Shown here in pieces: positions 6,939 to 13,513 of a stretch of 14,503 bases of DNA. How positions within the stretch are numbered: position 1 is the first letter of the stretch; each line of letters starts with the position of its first letter. The stretch comes from an uncultured Bacteroidales bacterium (lineage in GTDB: Bacteria > Bacteroidota > Bacteroidia > Bacteroidales > UBA932). Made by a program: the position numbers and the translations under genes. Location: contig CAJOMY010000045.1 of the NCBI GenBank assembly GCA_905235775.1, positions 1 to 14,503 of the forward strand, read 5' to 3'. The notes beneath the pieces are model-generated. The model was not told the DNA's origin and did not search any database. It saw only the letters and a program-made list of their open reading frames with translations.

Positions 6939-7817
6939 ATGGCCCGGCCGGAGACAAAATTGATTCGGAGGCGTATCGTCAATGCGTATCTCTCCAGTGT
7001 AATCAGCATCAGCCTGATGCTGCTGTTGACCGGCGTCGCCGCGCTGCTCGTCGTCAACGCGTACGGTGTGACCCGCTACCTCAAGGAAAACATGCGCATT
7101 TCGGTCCTGCTGCGTGACGACGCCACGGAGGCGCAGGCGCGCGAATGGTCGGCGGCGCAGGAGGTTTTCCCCTATGTACATTCCGCGCGCGTCATCACGC
7201 GCGAAGAGGGGGCGGAAGAGCTCAAGAGCATGTTGGGAGAGGACTTCCTGGACGTTTTCGAGACTTCGCCCGTGCCCCTTTCCGTGGAAGTGACGCTGAA
7301 TGCGGATTATGTCCAGAAGGACAGTCTCACGTTTGTGACGAAGGCCCTCGCCCAATCCCCGCTGGTGGAGGAAGTCGAGGTGCAACAGAGCGTGGTCGAG
7401 GCCCTGACGACCAACCTGACCCGGATTTCGATCGTGCTCGGCGTGTTCATCCTCCTGCTGCTTTTCATCTCTTTCGTCCTCATCAACAACACCGTGCGCG
7501 TGAGCGTATTCGCGCGCCGTTTCACCATCCATACGATGAAGCTGGTCGGCGCGACCCGCGGTTTCATCCGCGCCCCCTTCGTGCGGGCTGCGGTGCTGCA
7601 GGGCCTGGTGTCCTCCGTATTTGCCGTCGGGATGCTGTGGGCGCTGATGGAGGGACTTCGGCGTTCGTTCCCCGAACTGGCTTCAATCGTGGATCTGAAG
7701 CAGATGCTGGCCGTGTGCGGAGTCGTGGTGGTACTGGGCGTGCTGCTGTGCGTGGCGGCCACCTGGATGGTGGTGAACCGGCTGGTGGCGGCTCCCAAAG
7801 ACGATTTGTACTATTGA
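6939..7817 (+). CDS. ftsX: Cell division protein FtsX
   Basis: FtsX is the membrane subunit of the FtsEX complex, an ABC-type machine at the septum that activates murein hydrolases rather than moving a solute. The 292-aa protein has the family layout: a short cytoplasmic N-terminus, TM1 at about 18-42, an extracytoplasmic domain at about 45-155 (starting RISVLL), TM2 at about 162-185, TM3 at about 215-235 and TM4 at about 255-280. The conserved cytoplasmic loop reads RRFTIHTMKLVGATRGFIRAPF, the FtsX hallmark. The ftsE gene is not adjacent, which is usual in Bacteroidota. The gene begins a four-gene plus-strand run (ftsX, DUF3098, uppP, lpxH) with gaps of 0-3 bp, so co-transcription is very likely. 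Confidence 0.94.
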   Translation: MARPETKLIRRRIVNAYLSSVISISLMLLLTGVAALLVVNAYGVTRYLKENMRISVLLRDDATEAQAREWSAAQEVFPYVHSARVITREEGAEELKSMLGEDFLDVFETSPVPLSVEVTLNADYVQKDSLTFVTKALAQSPLVEEVEVQQSVVEALTTNLTRISIVLGVFILLLLFISFVLINNTVRVSVFARRFTIHTMKLVGATRGFIRAPFVRAAVLQGLVSSVFAVGMLWALMEGLRRSFPELASIVDLKQMLAVCGVVVVLGVLLCVAATWMVVNRLVAAPKDDLYY

Positions 7818-7820
7818 GTT

Positions 7821-8054
7821 ATGGATAAAAAAGATAAGATGGCCCTCGATGCGAGGGGACTGAAACGGGTCCTCGCGGGCGTGCTCGTGATGGTCGCCGG
7901 CTACATCCTGATGATGGGTGGCGGATCTGACGACCCGCAGGTGTTCAACGAGGCGATGTTTGACTTCCGGCGGCTCGTAGCCGCCCCCGTGGTCATCCTG
8001 GCCGGCATTGTCGTGGTGGTGGTGGCCATCGTGGGCGCGCGCAACAGGAAATAA
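7821..8054 (+). CDS. DUF3098 small membrane protein
   Basis: This 77-aa protein has two predicted membrane helices (about 16-33 and 52-73) joined by a loop with GGGSDDPQVFNEAMFDFRR. It matches the pattern of the DUF3098 family: a lysine/arginine-rich start, a GYILMMGG helix end, and an N-E-x-x-F-DFRR motif before the second helix. The function is unknown. The family is found between ftsX and uppP in many Bacteroidetes, as here, which suggests a role connected with septal envelope synthesis, but that rests only on position. It starts 3 bp after ftsX and ends 2 bp before uppP. Confidence 0.85.
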   Translation: MDKKDKMALDARGLKRVLAGVLVMVAGYILMMGGGSDDPQVFNEAMFDFRRLVAAPVVILAGIVVVVVAIVGARNRK

Positions 8055-8056
8055 GT

Positions 8057-8860
8057 ATGGAGTGGTTTGAATCAATCCTGCTGGGCCTGGTCCAGGGCCT
8101 GACCGAATTTCTGCCCGTGAGCAGCAGCGGCCACCTGGCCATCGGCAAGGCCCTGCTGGGCATAGCGCCGGCGGGTGATCTCGTGTTCGAGGTGACGGTC
8201 CATGCCGCCACGGTCCTGGCGACCATCGTGGTGTTCCGCAAGGAGATCTGGAAGCTGCTCTGCGGCTTGTTCAAGTTCCGGTACAACGACGAGACGGACT
8301 ACATTGCCAAGCTCTGCGTGTCCATGATTCCGGTGTTCGTCGTGGGCATGTTTTTCAAGGATTATGTGGAGGACGCCTTCTCGTCGCTGACGGTGGTGGG
8401 TGTCTGCCTGCTGGTCACGGCCGTCCTGCTGACGCTGTCCGACTGGCTTTCCGCCCGTGTGCAGGAGGCCGTCGGGGAGAGCCGCAGCGGCATTAGCTTC
8501 TGGCAGGCTTTCACGATCGGCATCGGCCAGGCCCTCGCGGTCCTGCCCGGCCTGTCCCGTTCCGGCACGACCATTTCGACCGGACTGCTGTGCGGCGTGA
8601 AGCGTGAGCGCATGGCGCAGTTCTCTTTTCTGATGGTGCTGGTCCCCATCCTCGGCGAGACCTTCCTGGACCTGGTGGGCGGCGATATGGCCGCTTCGTC
8701 GGTCGGGGCGCTGCCGCTGCTGCTCGGCTTCGCGGCCGCGTTCGTTTCCGGCCTGTTCGCCTGCAAGGCGATGATCGCCCTGGTGCGCAAGGCGCAGCTC
8801 AAGTGGTTCGGCCTCTACTGCGCACTCGCGGGCCTGCTGGTCCTGATCTTCCTGGCCTGA
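8057..8860 (+). CDS. uppP: Undecaprenyl-diphosphatase (BacA/UppP family)
   Basis: This integral membrane enzyme removes one phosphate from undecaprenyl diphosphate, regenerating the lipid carrier used for peptidoglycan and other envelope polymers; extra copies confer bacitracin resistance. The 267-aa sequence is of normal length. The first signature is the (E/Q)xxxE motif, here Gln13 to Glu17, followed by FLPVSSSGHL with His26. The second is PGLSRSGTT (164-172) with the catalytic-site Arg168. Multiple hydrophobic segments cover the rest. The gene is translationally coupled to the next one: its TGA and the lpxH ATG share one base (TGATG at 8858-8862). In many Bacteroidales truB follows uppP; here it is replaced by the LpxH-like gene. 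Confidence 0.96.
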   Translation: MEWFESILLGLVQGLTEFLPVSSSGHLAIGKALLGIAPAGDLVFEVTVHAATVLATIVVFRKEIWKLLCGLFKFRYNDETDYIAKLCVSMIPVFVVGMFFKDYVEDAFSSLTVVGVCLLVTAVLLTLSDWLSARVQEAVGESRSGISFWQAFTIGIGQALAVLPGLSRSGTTISTGLLCGVKRERMAQFSFLMVLVPILGETFLDLVGGDMAASSVGALPLLLGFAAAFVSGLFACKAMIALVRKAQLKWFGLYCALAGLLVLIFLA

Positions 8861-9612
8861 TGGCGGAGCGCAAGCTCATATATTTCGTCTCCGACGTGCA
8901 TCTGGGCCGCAAGGCGGACAACCCGGAGGAGGTTGAGGCGCGTTTCCTGTCTTTCCTTCGGGGGCTGCCTGCCTCCTCGACGGCCCGCCTGTATCTGCTG
9001 GGCGACATCTGGGACTTCTGGTACGAGTACCGGGACGTGGTGCCGCGCGAGGGTGTGCCCGTGGTGGCGGAGCTGGTGCGCCTGATGGATGAAGGCGTGG
9101 AGGTCTGGTTCTGCTCCGGGAACCACGACATCTGGACTTTCTCGCTGTTCCGGGACCTCGGGATCCACTGCTTCGAGCAGCCGCTATTCGTGCGCCTCGG
9201 CGACCGGGAGTTCTGCCTTGGGCACGGCGATCTGCTGGGCGGTGCGCCGCCGGGCTATTCCTTGATGCTCAAGGTGTTCCATAATCGCTTCCTCCAGCGC
9301 CTGTTCGCGGCGCTGCATCCCTGGCTGGCCTATCGGCTCGCGAAGGGCTGGGCCAGGTCCAGCCGCCGGAAGCATCCCAACCACAAGTTCCGTGGGGCGG
9401 AAGAGCCGCTGTACCGCTATGCGTTGCAGGTGGCGCAGCAGCGCCACGTGGACTATTTCGTGTTCGGGCATTACCACGATTCCGTGGACCTGACGCTTCC
9501 CGGCGGGGAGAAATTCTTCGTGCTCAAGGACTGGGCGCCGGGCGGAATGCCCCACGCGGTCTTCAACGGGACTTCTTTCGAACTTCACTCTCCAGCGTCT
9601 CCCGCTGAATGA
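8860..9612 (+). CDS. lpxH: UDP-2,3-diacylglucosamine diphosphatase (LpxH-like metallophosphoesterase)
   Basis: This peripheral membrane enzyme would hydrolyse UDP-2,3-diacylglucosamine to lipid X and UMP in lipid A synthesis. The 250-aa protein carries every calcineurin-like metal motif in order: SDVHLG (Asp12, His14), GDIWDF (Asp49), GNHD (Asn88, His89), HGD (His122) and GHYH (His204, His206). The open frame extends upstream to a GTG at 8803, but that extension lies inside uppP; the ATG at 8860 directly precedes the conserved strand KLIYFVSDVHLG and gives TGATG coupling with uppP. The last 50 bp overlap the 3' end of the convergent DUF4294 gene. No terminator follows, so read-through would be antisense to that gene. 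LpxH is the best assignment; a related phosphoesterase cannot be excluded. Confidence 0.85.
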   Translation: MAERKLIYFVSDVHLGRKADNPEEVEARFLSFLRGLPASSTARLYLLGDIWDFWYEYRDVVPREGVPVVAELVRLMDEGVEVWFCSGNHDIWTFSLFRDLGIHCFEQPLFVRLGDREFCLGHGDLLGGAPPGYSLMLKVFHNRFLQRLFAALHPWLAYRLAKGWARSSRRKHPNHKFRGAEEPLYRYALQVAQQRHVDYFVFGHYHDSVDLTLPGGEKFFVLKDWAPGGMPHAVFNGTSFELHSPASPAE

Positions 9613-10288
9613 CGACCTTCGGCGGCCGCTCCATGAAGATGGAGTAGTAGAAGGCGTCCCACTGGCCGGAATCCCAGATTTTGCAAAGTTCCTCGATCTT
9701 GGCATCCTCGCCCCGGGTGGGGTCGTAGCGCGTCTTGAGGTTCTGCGAGAAGAGCCGGGCGACGAGCTGCCAGAAGTTGGCCGCGAATCCGCTTTCGTAG
9801 GTCTTGATGATGTTGAAGGCGCTCATGCCGCATTCGCGGTCGACCAGGCGCATCAGCACGAGCCCCTGGTTGATCGTCATGCTGCGGATGTCTTTTTCGA
9901 AGAGGCGGAAGAGCTCCTTCTCGACATCGTTGACGTAGCGGTTGCGCTCGGACCGCTTGCTGACGTCGGCGGCGATGGTGCTGTCCACCTGGGCCATCAT
10001 TTTGCGGCCCACGAGGGCGTAGGGATAGACCTTATTGAAGTTGTAAACGAGCTTGTAGTAGCGCCGCCAGTCGCCGTCGCGCATGCGGCACCCTTTCGGG
10101 AAGATCCACACGGGGTCGAGCGTCTCCATGAAGACGGTGTCGCCCTGCTCGTCGAGTTCGAAGTACATCGGGGTTCCGGTCACGGGACGGCCGGCCCGCC
10201 GGACCGATTCCCGCGCCTCGCGGCTCTGGCCGGCCGTCGGCAGAGACGCCGCCAGCAGCAGAAGCAGTATGAGCACCCGCTTGGACAC
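9563..10288 (-). CDS. DUF4294 family exported protein
   Basis: This is a Bacteroidetes-type protein of unknown function. The frame is open from 10402, but the stretch upstream of 10288 runs through the promoter and inverted repeat. The GTG at 10288 gives a sensible signal peptide: SKR, a Leu/Ala core, then a cleavage region around PTAGQS (residues 17-22). The mature part, about 220 aa, shows the DUF4294 pattern: a short strand region with DEQGDTVFMETL, then a helical core with YYKLVYNFNKVYPYA, MTINQGLVLMRLVDRE and FWQLVARLFSQNLKTRYDP. The reading frame ends with a basic tail. A TATCTTTG promoter lies only 6 bp before the GTG, so the mRNA may be leaderless. The gene is convergent with lpxH and overlaps it by 50 bp. 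No catalytic motif is apparent. Confidence 0.8.
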   Translation of the reverse strand: MSKRVLILLLLLAASLPTAGQSREARESVRRAGRPVTGTPMYFELDEQGDTVFMETLDPVWIFPKGCRMRDGDWRRYYKLVYNFNKVYPYALVGRKMMAQVDSTIAADVSKRSERNRYVNDVEKELFRLFEKDIRSMTINQGLVLMRLVDRECGMSAFNIIKTYESGFAANFWQLVARLFSQNLKTRYDPTRGEDAKIEELCKIWDSGQWDAFYYSIFMERPPKVVIQRETLESEVRKKSR

Positions 10289-10294
10289 AGGCTG

Positions 10295-10302
10295 CAAAGA
10301 TA
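10295..10302 (-). promoter_or_regulatory. -7 element of the DUF4294 promoter
   Basis: TATCTTTG on the minus strand is an exact TAnnTTTG match, six bases before the GTG start at 10288. The expected -33 position falls inside the left arm of the inverted repeat at 10311-10332, where no TTTG is visible. Confidence 0.6.
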
Positions 10303-10310
10303 GCAAAAAT

Positions 10311-10367
10311 CCCGCCAGCCCGTTCCGCCCGGGGAGGTGGAAGTTCCGGGCGGAACGGGCTGACGGG
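10311..10367. repeat. 22-bp near-perfect inverted repeat
   Basis: The arms 10311-10332 and 10346-10367 are complementary at 21 of 22 positions, with a 13-nt loop. The stem is very GC-rich in an otherwise AT-rich region. Read on the minus strand it is followed by ATTTTTGC, like a terminator; on the plus strand no T-run follows. It may stop antisense transcription or insulate the ribosomal promoter, or it may be a protein-binding dyad over the DUF4294 promoter. Confidence 0.85.
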
Positions 10368-10598
10368 AGCTTCGGTCGAAAATGTCGAAAAAAAGTTTTC
10401 AACGAAGTTTGTAAGTAATTGAAGAATGTGGAGTTGACCTGTAAGATTCTGTGTCGAAAAAGTTTGAAAATTTTTGAAGTTTATGATGATATTTCAATAT
10501 TTTTTACTAAATTTGCAGTCCCAAAAACCGGCCTCTAACCGCGTAAGGGGCTGATTTTGAGAACATTAAGTGATAATTATTTTTAAAGTAATACTGAG
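10368..10598. other. AT-rich gene-free leader region before rplP
   Basis: No gene is seen here. The stretch is markedly AT-rich compared with its surroundings. It contains three copies of GTCGAAAA (10375-10382, 10384-10391, 10453-10460), two of which sit in the longer direct repeat TGTCGAAAAA. The -7 element of the rplP promoter lies at 10508-10515. In the predicted 5' leader a weak hairpin is possible between 10531-10535 and 10547-10551. I could not match the leader to any known ribosomal-protein autoregulatory RNA. Confidence 0.6.
10508..10515 (+). promoter_or_regulatory. -7 element of the rplP operon promoter
   Basis: TAAATTTG matches TAnnTTTG exactly. No good TTTG lies 17-23 nt upstream (the nearest, TTTTTG ending at 10476, is 31 nt away), so the -33 element is weak or degenerate. 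Transcription would begin near 10520, leaving a leader of about 80 nt before rplP. It would drive the downstream half of the S10/spc cluster. Confidence 0.6.
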
Positions 10599-11018
10599 AT
10601 GTTACAACCTAAGAGAACAAAGTTTAGAAGGGAACAGAAGAACCGCATGAAGGGCAACGCCCAGCGCGGCAACCAGCTTGCGTTCGGTTCTTTCGGCATC
10701 AAGACCCTTGAGAATTGCTGGCTGACCGCCCAGCAGATCGAGGCCGCCCGTCAGGCGATCTCCCGTCGGATGAACCGTGAGGGCCAGATCTGGATCCGGG
10801 TCTTCCCTGTGAAGCCGATCACCAAGAAGCCGCTCGATACCCGTATGGGTAAAGGTAAGGGCGATCCGTACGCGTTCGTCGCTCCGATCACCCCGGGCCG
10901 CATCATCTTCGAGGCCGAAGGCGTGTCCCTCGAGACCGCCAAGGAGGCCATGCGCCTCGGCGCCAACAAACTCCCGATTGCGACCAAGTTCGTCGTCCGC
11001 CGGGACTATGTCGAATAA
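10599..11018 (+). CDS. rplP: 50S ribosomal protein L16
   Basis: L16 helps shape the peptidyl-transferase centre and the A-site of the 50S subunit. The 139-aa sequence has the family N-terminus (LQPKRTKFRREQKNRMKG), the central QIEAARQAISR helix, and the conserved stretches IRVFPVKPITKKP and TRMGKGKGDPYAFVAPI. The length is normal. It is the first gene after the AT-rich leader and promoter, whereas it normally follows rpsC directly. It is followed by rpmC after 19 bp. Confidence 0.98.
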   Translation: MLQPKRTKFRREQKNRMKGNAQRGNQLAFGSFGIKTLENCWLTAQQIEAARQAISRRMNREGQIWIRVFPVKPITKKPLDTRMGKGKGDPYAFVAPITPGRIIFEAEGVSLETAKEAMRLGANKLPIATKFVVRRDYVE

Positions 11019-11020
11019 TT

Positions 11021-11030
11021 AAAGGAGAAA
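11021..11030 (+). promoter_or_regulatory. Shine-Dalgarno-like ribosome binding site of rpmC
   Basis: AAAGGAGAAA ends 7 nt before the rpmC ATG. A clear purine-rich site is uncommon in Bacteroidota genes, and it supports the start at 11038. Confidence 0.6.
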
Positions 11031-11037
11031 GAGAGTA

Positions 11038-11232
11038 ATGAAAGCAGCAGAAGCACGCGAAATGTCTGTAGCAGACCTGCGCGACCGCATCCGGATCGAG
11101 AAGGATAATCTCGACAACATGAAAATCAATCACGCGATTTCTCCGCTGGAGGACACTTCCAAAATCAGTAAGACCAGAAGGGATATCGCCCTCATGATCA
11201 CGATCCTTGCTGAGAAAGAGAAACAGAATTAA
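11038..11232 (+). CDS. rpmC: 50S ribosomal protein L29
   Basis: L29 sits near the polypeptide exit tunnel. The 64-aa helical protein begins MKAAEAREMSVADLRDRI and ends with ARRDIALMITILAEKE-like sequence (KTRRDIALMITILAEKEKQ), the usual two-helix hairpin with the conserved T-RRDIA segment. The position between rplP and rpsQ is canonical. Its base composition is more AT-rich than that of the flanking genes, as is common for short ribosomal protein genes in this cluster. Confidence 0.96.
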   Translation: MKAAEAREMSVADLRDRIRIEKDNLDNMKINHAISPLEDTSKISKTRRDIALMITILAEKEKQN

Positions 11233-11243
11233 ATCAGACAATC

Positions 11244-11498
11244 ATGGAAAGAAATCTTCGTAAGGAAAGAATCGGAGTGGTGGTCAGCAACAAGATGGAC
11301 AAGACCATCATCGTTGCCGTTGAAAGAAAAGAGAAACATCCCTTGTACGGCAAGTTCGTCAAGAAGACCACCAAGTTCGTTGCCCAGGACGACAAGAACG
11401 AGTGCGGGGAGGGTGATACCGTCCGCATCATGGAGACCCGTCCGCTGAGCAAGACCAAGAACTGGAGATTAGTAGAAATCGTTGAAAAAGCAAAATAG
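11244..11498 (+). CDS. rpsQ: 30S ribosomal protein S17
   Basis: S17 is a primary 16S rRNA-binding protein of the OB-fold type. The 84-aa sequence contains RKERIGVVVSNKMDKTIIV, then HPLYGKFVKKTTKF, the acidic turn DDKNECGEGDTVRI and the family signature METRPLSKTKNWRLVEIVEKAK. The length is normal and the order (rpmC before, rplN after) is canonical. The stop is 6 bp before rplN. Confidence 0.97.
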   Translation: MERNLRKERIGVVVSNKMDKTIIVAVERKEKHPLYGKFVKKTTKFVAQDDKNECGEGDTVRIMETRPLSKTKNWRLVEIVEKAK

Positions 11499-11504
11499 TA
11501 CACT

Positions 11505-11870
11505 ATGATACAGCAGGAAACACGTTTACAGGTGGCCGACAACAGCGGTGCAAAGGAAGTCCTCTGCATCCGCGTCCTTGGCGGTACCCACCATCGTTAT
11601 GCGACTGTCGGCGACACCATCGTCGTCGCCGTCAAGAGCGCTATCCCTGGCTCTGACGCCAAGAAGGGCACAGTCTCGAGAGCTGTCGTGGTCCGCACGA
11701 AAAAGGAGGTCCGTCGCGCAGACGGTTCCTATATCCGTTTCGATGACAACGCTTGCGTCCTTCTGAACAATGCAGGCGAGCTTCGCGGCACCCGTATTTT
11801 CGGCCCCGTGGCCCGCGAGCTCCGCGAGAACTTCATGAAGATCGTTTCACTGGCACCGGAGGTCCTTTAA
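11505..11870 (+). CDS. rplN: 50S ribosomal protein L14
   Basis: L14 binds 23S rRNA, forms an intersubunit bridge with 16S rRNA, and is the docking site of the silencing factor RsfS. The 121-aa protein starts with the hallmark MIQQETRLQVADNSGAKEV, carries the basic segment VVRTKKEVRRADGSYIRFDDNACVLLN, and ends RIFGPVARELRENFMKIVSLAPEVL. The length and position before rplX are standard. Confidence 0.98.
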   Translation: MIQQETRLQVADNSGAKEVLCIRVLGGTHHRYATVGDTIVVAVKSAIPGSDAKKGTVSRAVVVRTKKEVRRADGSYIRFDDNACVLLNNAGELRGTRIFGPVARELRENFMKIVSLAPEVL

Positions 11871-11882
11871 TTAATAAGCATT

Positions 11883-12200
11883 ATGAAAAAGTTACATATT
11901 AAGAAAGGCGACACCGTGTATGTAAATGCCGGTAACGACAAGGGAAAGACCGGCAAGGTGCTTTCCGTCGACCCGAAGGCCGACCGCGCCGTGGTCGAGG
12001 GCGTCAATATGGTGAGCAAGCACACCAAGCCGAATCCCAAGCAGCCTCAGGGCGGAATCATCAAGCAGGAGGCTCCCGTTCACATTTCCAATCTCAATCT
12101 TCTTGACCCCAAGACCAACACCCCGACCCGCGTGGGTTACCGGATGGACGGCGACAAGAAGGTCCGTTACGCTAAAAAATCTGGGGAGGAGATCAAGTAA
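11883..12200 (+). CDS. rplX: 50S ribosomal protein L24
   Basis: L24 is an assembly initiator of the 50S subunit located near the exit tunnel. The 105-aa protein begins with a KOW motif (KKGDTVYVNAGNDKGKTGKV, about residues 7-26), followed by DRAVVEGVNMVSKHTKP and the conserved GGIIKQEAPVHISNLNLLDP. It has the standard bacterial length. Its stop is 2 bp before the rplE start, so the two are probably translationally coupled. Confidence 0.97.
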   Translation: MKKLHIKKGDTVYVNAGNDKGKTGKVLSVDPKADRAVVEGVNMVSKHTKPNPKQPQGGIIKQEAPVHISNLNLLDPKTNTPTRVGYRMDGDKKVRYAKKSGEEIK

Positions 12201-12202
12201 TT

Positions 12203-12802
12203 ATGGCTACCAAGAAAAAAGCACCCGTAGAGGCCGCCGCGGCGCCCGCAGGATATGTGCCTGCCCTCAAGAAGGTCTACAAAGAGGAAATCGTGGAGAA
12301 GCTGACCAAGCAGTTCTCCTATACTACCCCGATGCAGGTTCCCCGTCTGCTCAAGATCACCATCAACGAAGGTGTAGGTGACGCCACCCAGGACAAGAAG
12401 ATTGTCGAGGAGGCCGCCGAGGAACTCTCCCTCATCACCGGCCAGAAGGCCATCATCACGATGTCCAAGAAGGACGTCTCCAATTTCAAGCTCCGTCGCG
12501 GCATGCCGATCGGCACCAAGGTCACCCTTCGCGACGTCAAGATGTATGAATTCCTGGAGAAGCTCATCCGCGTCGCCCTGCCGCGTATCCGCGACTTCAA
12601 CGGCGTGGCCGAGAACATGGACGGCCAGGGCAACTACACCCTCGGCCTCAAGGAGCAGATCATCTTCCCGGAGATCGACATCGACAAGAACCCGCGCATC
12701 CACGGCCTGGAGATCACCTTCGTGACCACCGCCCGCACCGACGAGGAGTGCCACGCGCTGCTCGCGGCGTTCGGTCTGCCTTTCAAGAAACATAACAAAT
12801 AA
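12203..12802 (+). CDS. rplE: 50S ribosomal protein L5
   Basis: L5 binds 5S rRNA in the central protuberance and contacts the P-site tRNA. The conserved protein starts at LKKVYKEEIVEKLTKQF and contains VPRLLKITINEGVGDA, TGQKAIITMSKKDVSNFKLR, GMPIGTKVTLR and the C-terminal ITFVTTARTDEECHALLAAFGLPF. With 199 aa it is longer than the common 179-187 aa because of a Lys/Ala/Pro-rich N-terminal extension (MATKKKAPVEAAAAPAGYVP, residues 1-20). The ATG at 12203 is the only start close to rplX and no other Met precedes the core, so the extension appears real. Confidence 0.97.
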   Translation: MATKKKAPVEAAAAPAGYVPALKKVYKEEIVEKLTKQFSYTTPMQVPRLLKITINEGVGDATQDKKIVEEAAEELSLITGQKAIITMSKKDVSNFKLRRGMPIGTKVTLRDVKMYEFLEKLIRVALPRIRDFNGVAENMDGQGNYTLGLKEQIIFPEIDIDKNPRIHGLEITFVTTARTDEECHALLAAFGLPFKKHNK

Positions 12803-12808
12803 GATACT

Positions 12809-13078
12809 ATGGCAAAAGAATCAATGAAAGCCCGCGAGGTAAAACGCGCGAAAATGGTTGCTAAGTATGCCGAGAAGAGAAAGGCCCTCAAGGAGGCCGG
12901 CGACTGGGCTGCCCTCGACAAGCTGCCCAAGAACTCTTCTCCCGTCCGCCTTCACAACCGCTGCTCCCTGACGGGTCGTCCGAAGGGGTACATGCGGGCG
13001 TTCGGCATCAGCCGTATCCAGTTCCGCGAGATGGCCAGCAACGGTCTCATCCCGGGTGTCAAGAAGGCAAGTTGGTAA
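12809..13078 (+). CDS. rpsN: 30S ribosomal protein S14 (long, zinc-free form)
   Basis: S14 is a late-assembling protein of the 30S head. The 89-aa sequence is the long C-minus form: it has an N-terminal basic helix (KAREVKRAKMVAKYAEKR) and only one cysteine (HNRCSLTGRPKGYMR) where the short zinc-binding form has a CxxC...CxxC ribbon. The C-terminus FGISRIQFREMASNGLIPGVKKASW is the family hallmark. The position between rplE and rpsH is standard. Confidence 0.97.
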   Translation: MAKESMKAREVKRAKMVAKYAEKRKALKEAGDWAALDKLPKNSSPVRLHNRCSLTGRPKGYMRAFGISRIQFREMASNGLIPGVKKASW

Positions 13079-13097
13079 TAAATAAAAGAAAAACAAT

Positions 13098-13493
13098 ATG
13101 ACTGATCCGATCGCAGATTATCTCACCAGGATCCGCAACGCCTATATGGCCGGCAAGAAGGTCGTGGAGATTCCTTCCTCCAAGATGAAGGTCGCCATTA
13201 CCCAGATCCTGTGCGAGAAGGGCTATATCCTCAGCTACAAGGTGGTTGAGGGCACCCCTTTCAATACCATCAAAATCGCCCTGAAGTACCACCCGCAGAC
13301 CAAGATGGCCGCCATCAAGAAGATTGAGCGCGTGTCCACCCCGGGTCTCCGCAAGTACACCGGTGTCGATGACATGCCGCGCGTCCTGAACGGACTCGGC
13401 ATCGCCATCCTCTCCACGCCGAAGGGTGTCATCACCGACAAGGAAGCCAAGGAGCTCGGCGTCGGCGGTGAGGTTATTTGCTACGTTTATTAA
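13098..13493 (+). CDS. rpsH: 30S ribosomal protein S8
   Basis: S8 binds helix 21 of 16S rRNA, nucleates the platform, and in E. coli also represses the spc operon by binding its mRNA at rplE. The 131-aa protein begins DPIADYLTRIRNAYMAGKK and has the conserved C-terminal domain RVSTPGLRKY, LNGLGIAILSTPKGVITDKEA, GGEVICYVY. The length is normal. I did not identify an S8-binding mimic in the mRNA around the rplX-rplE junction. Confidence 0.98.
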   Translation: MTDPIADYLTRIRNAYMAGKKVVEIPSSKMKVAITQILCEKGYILSYKVVEGTPFNTIKIALKYHPQTKMAAIKKIERVSTPGLRKYTGVDDMPRVLNGLGIAILSTPKGVITDKEAKELGVGGEVICYVY

Positions 13494-13513
13494 TCTCTAA
13501 AGAATTGTAGATA

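Noticed and set aside
6868..6957. An upstream extension of the GT5 frame to 6957
   Set aside because: It would overlap the ftsX start and both promoter elements. The residues before the Met at 6867 have no match to the GT5 N-terminus.
8803..8859. A longer lpxH start at GTG 8803
   Set aside because: The extra residues lie wholly inside uppP and precede the conserved SDVHLG strand. The ATG at 8860 gives a normal length and TGATG coupling.
10289..10402. A longer DUF4294 start at 10402
   Set aside because: The added residues come from the inverted repeat and promoter. They would place a basic Pro/Arg-rich stretch before an otherwise normal signal peptide.
10311..10470. A CRISPR array or tRNA in the gene-free stretch
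   Set aside because: The repeats are a single inverted pair plus short boxes without regular spacers, and no cloverleaf could be drawn.
498..10598. A mobile element or genomic island explaining the insertion between rpsC and rplP
   Set aside because: No integrase, transposase, att-like repeats, tRNA or composition shift was seen. The genes are core functions on both strands, which favours rearrangement over insertion of a mobile element.
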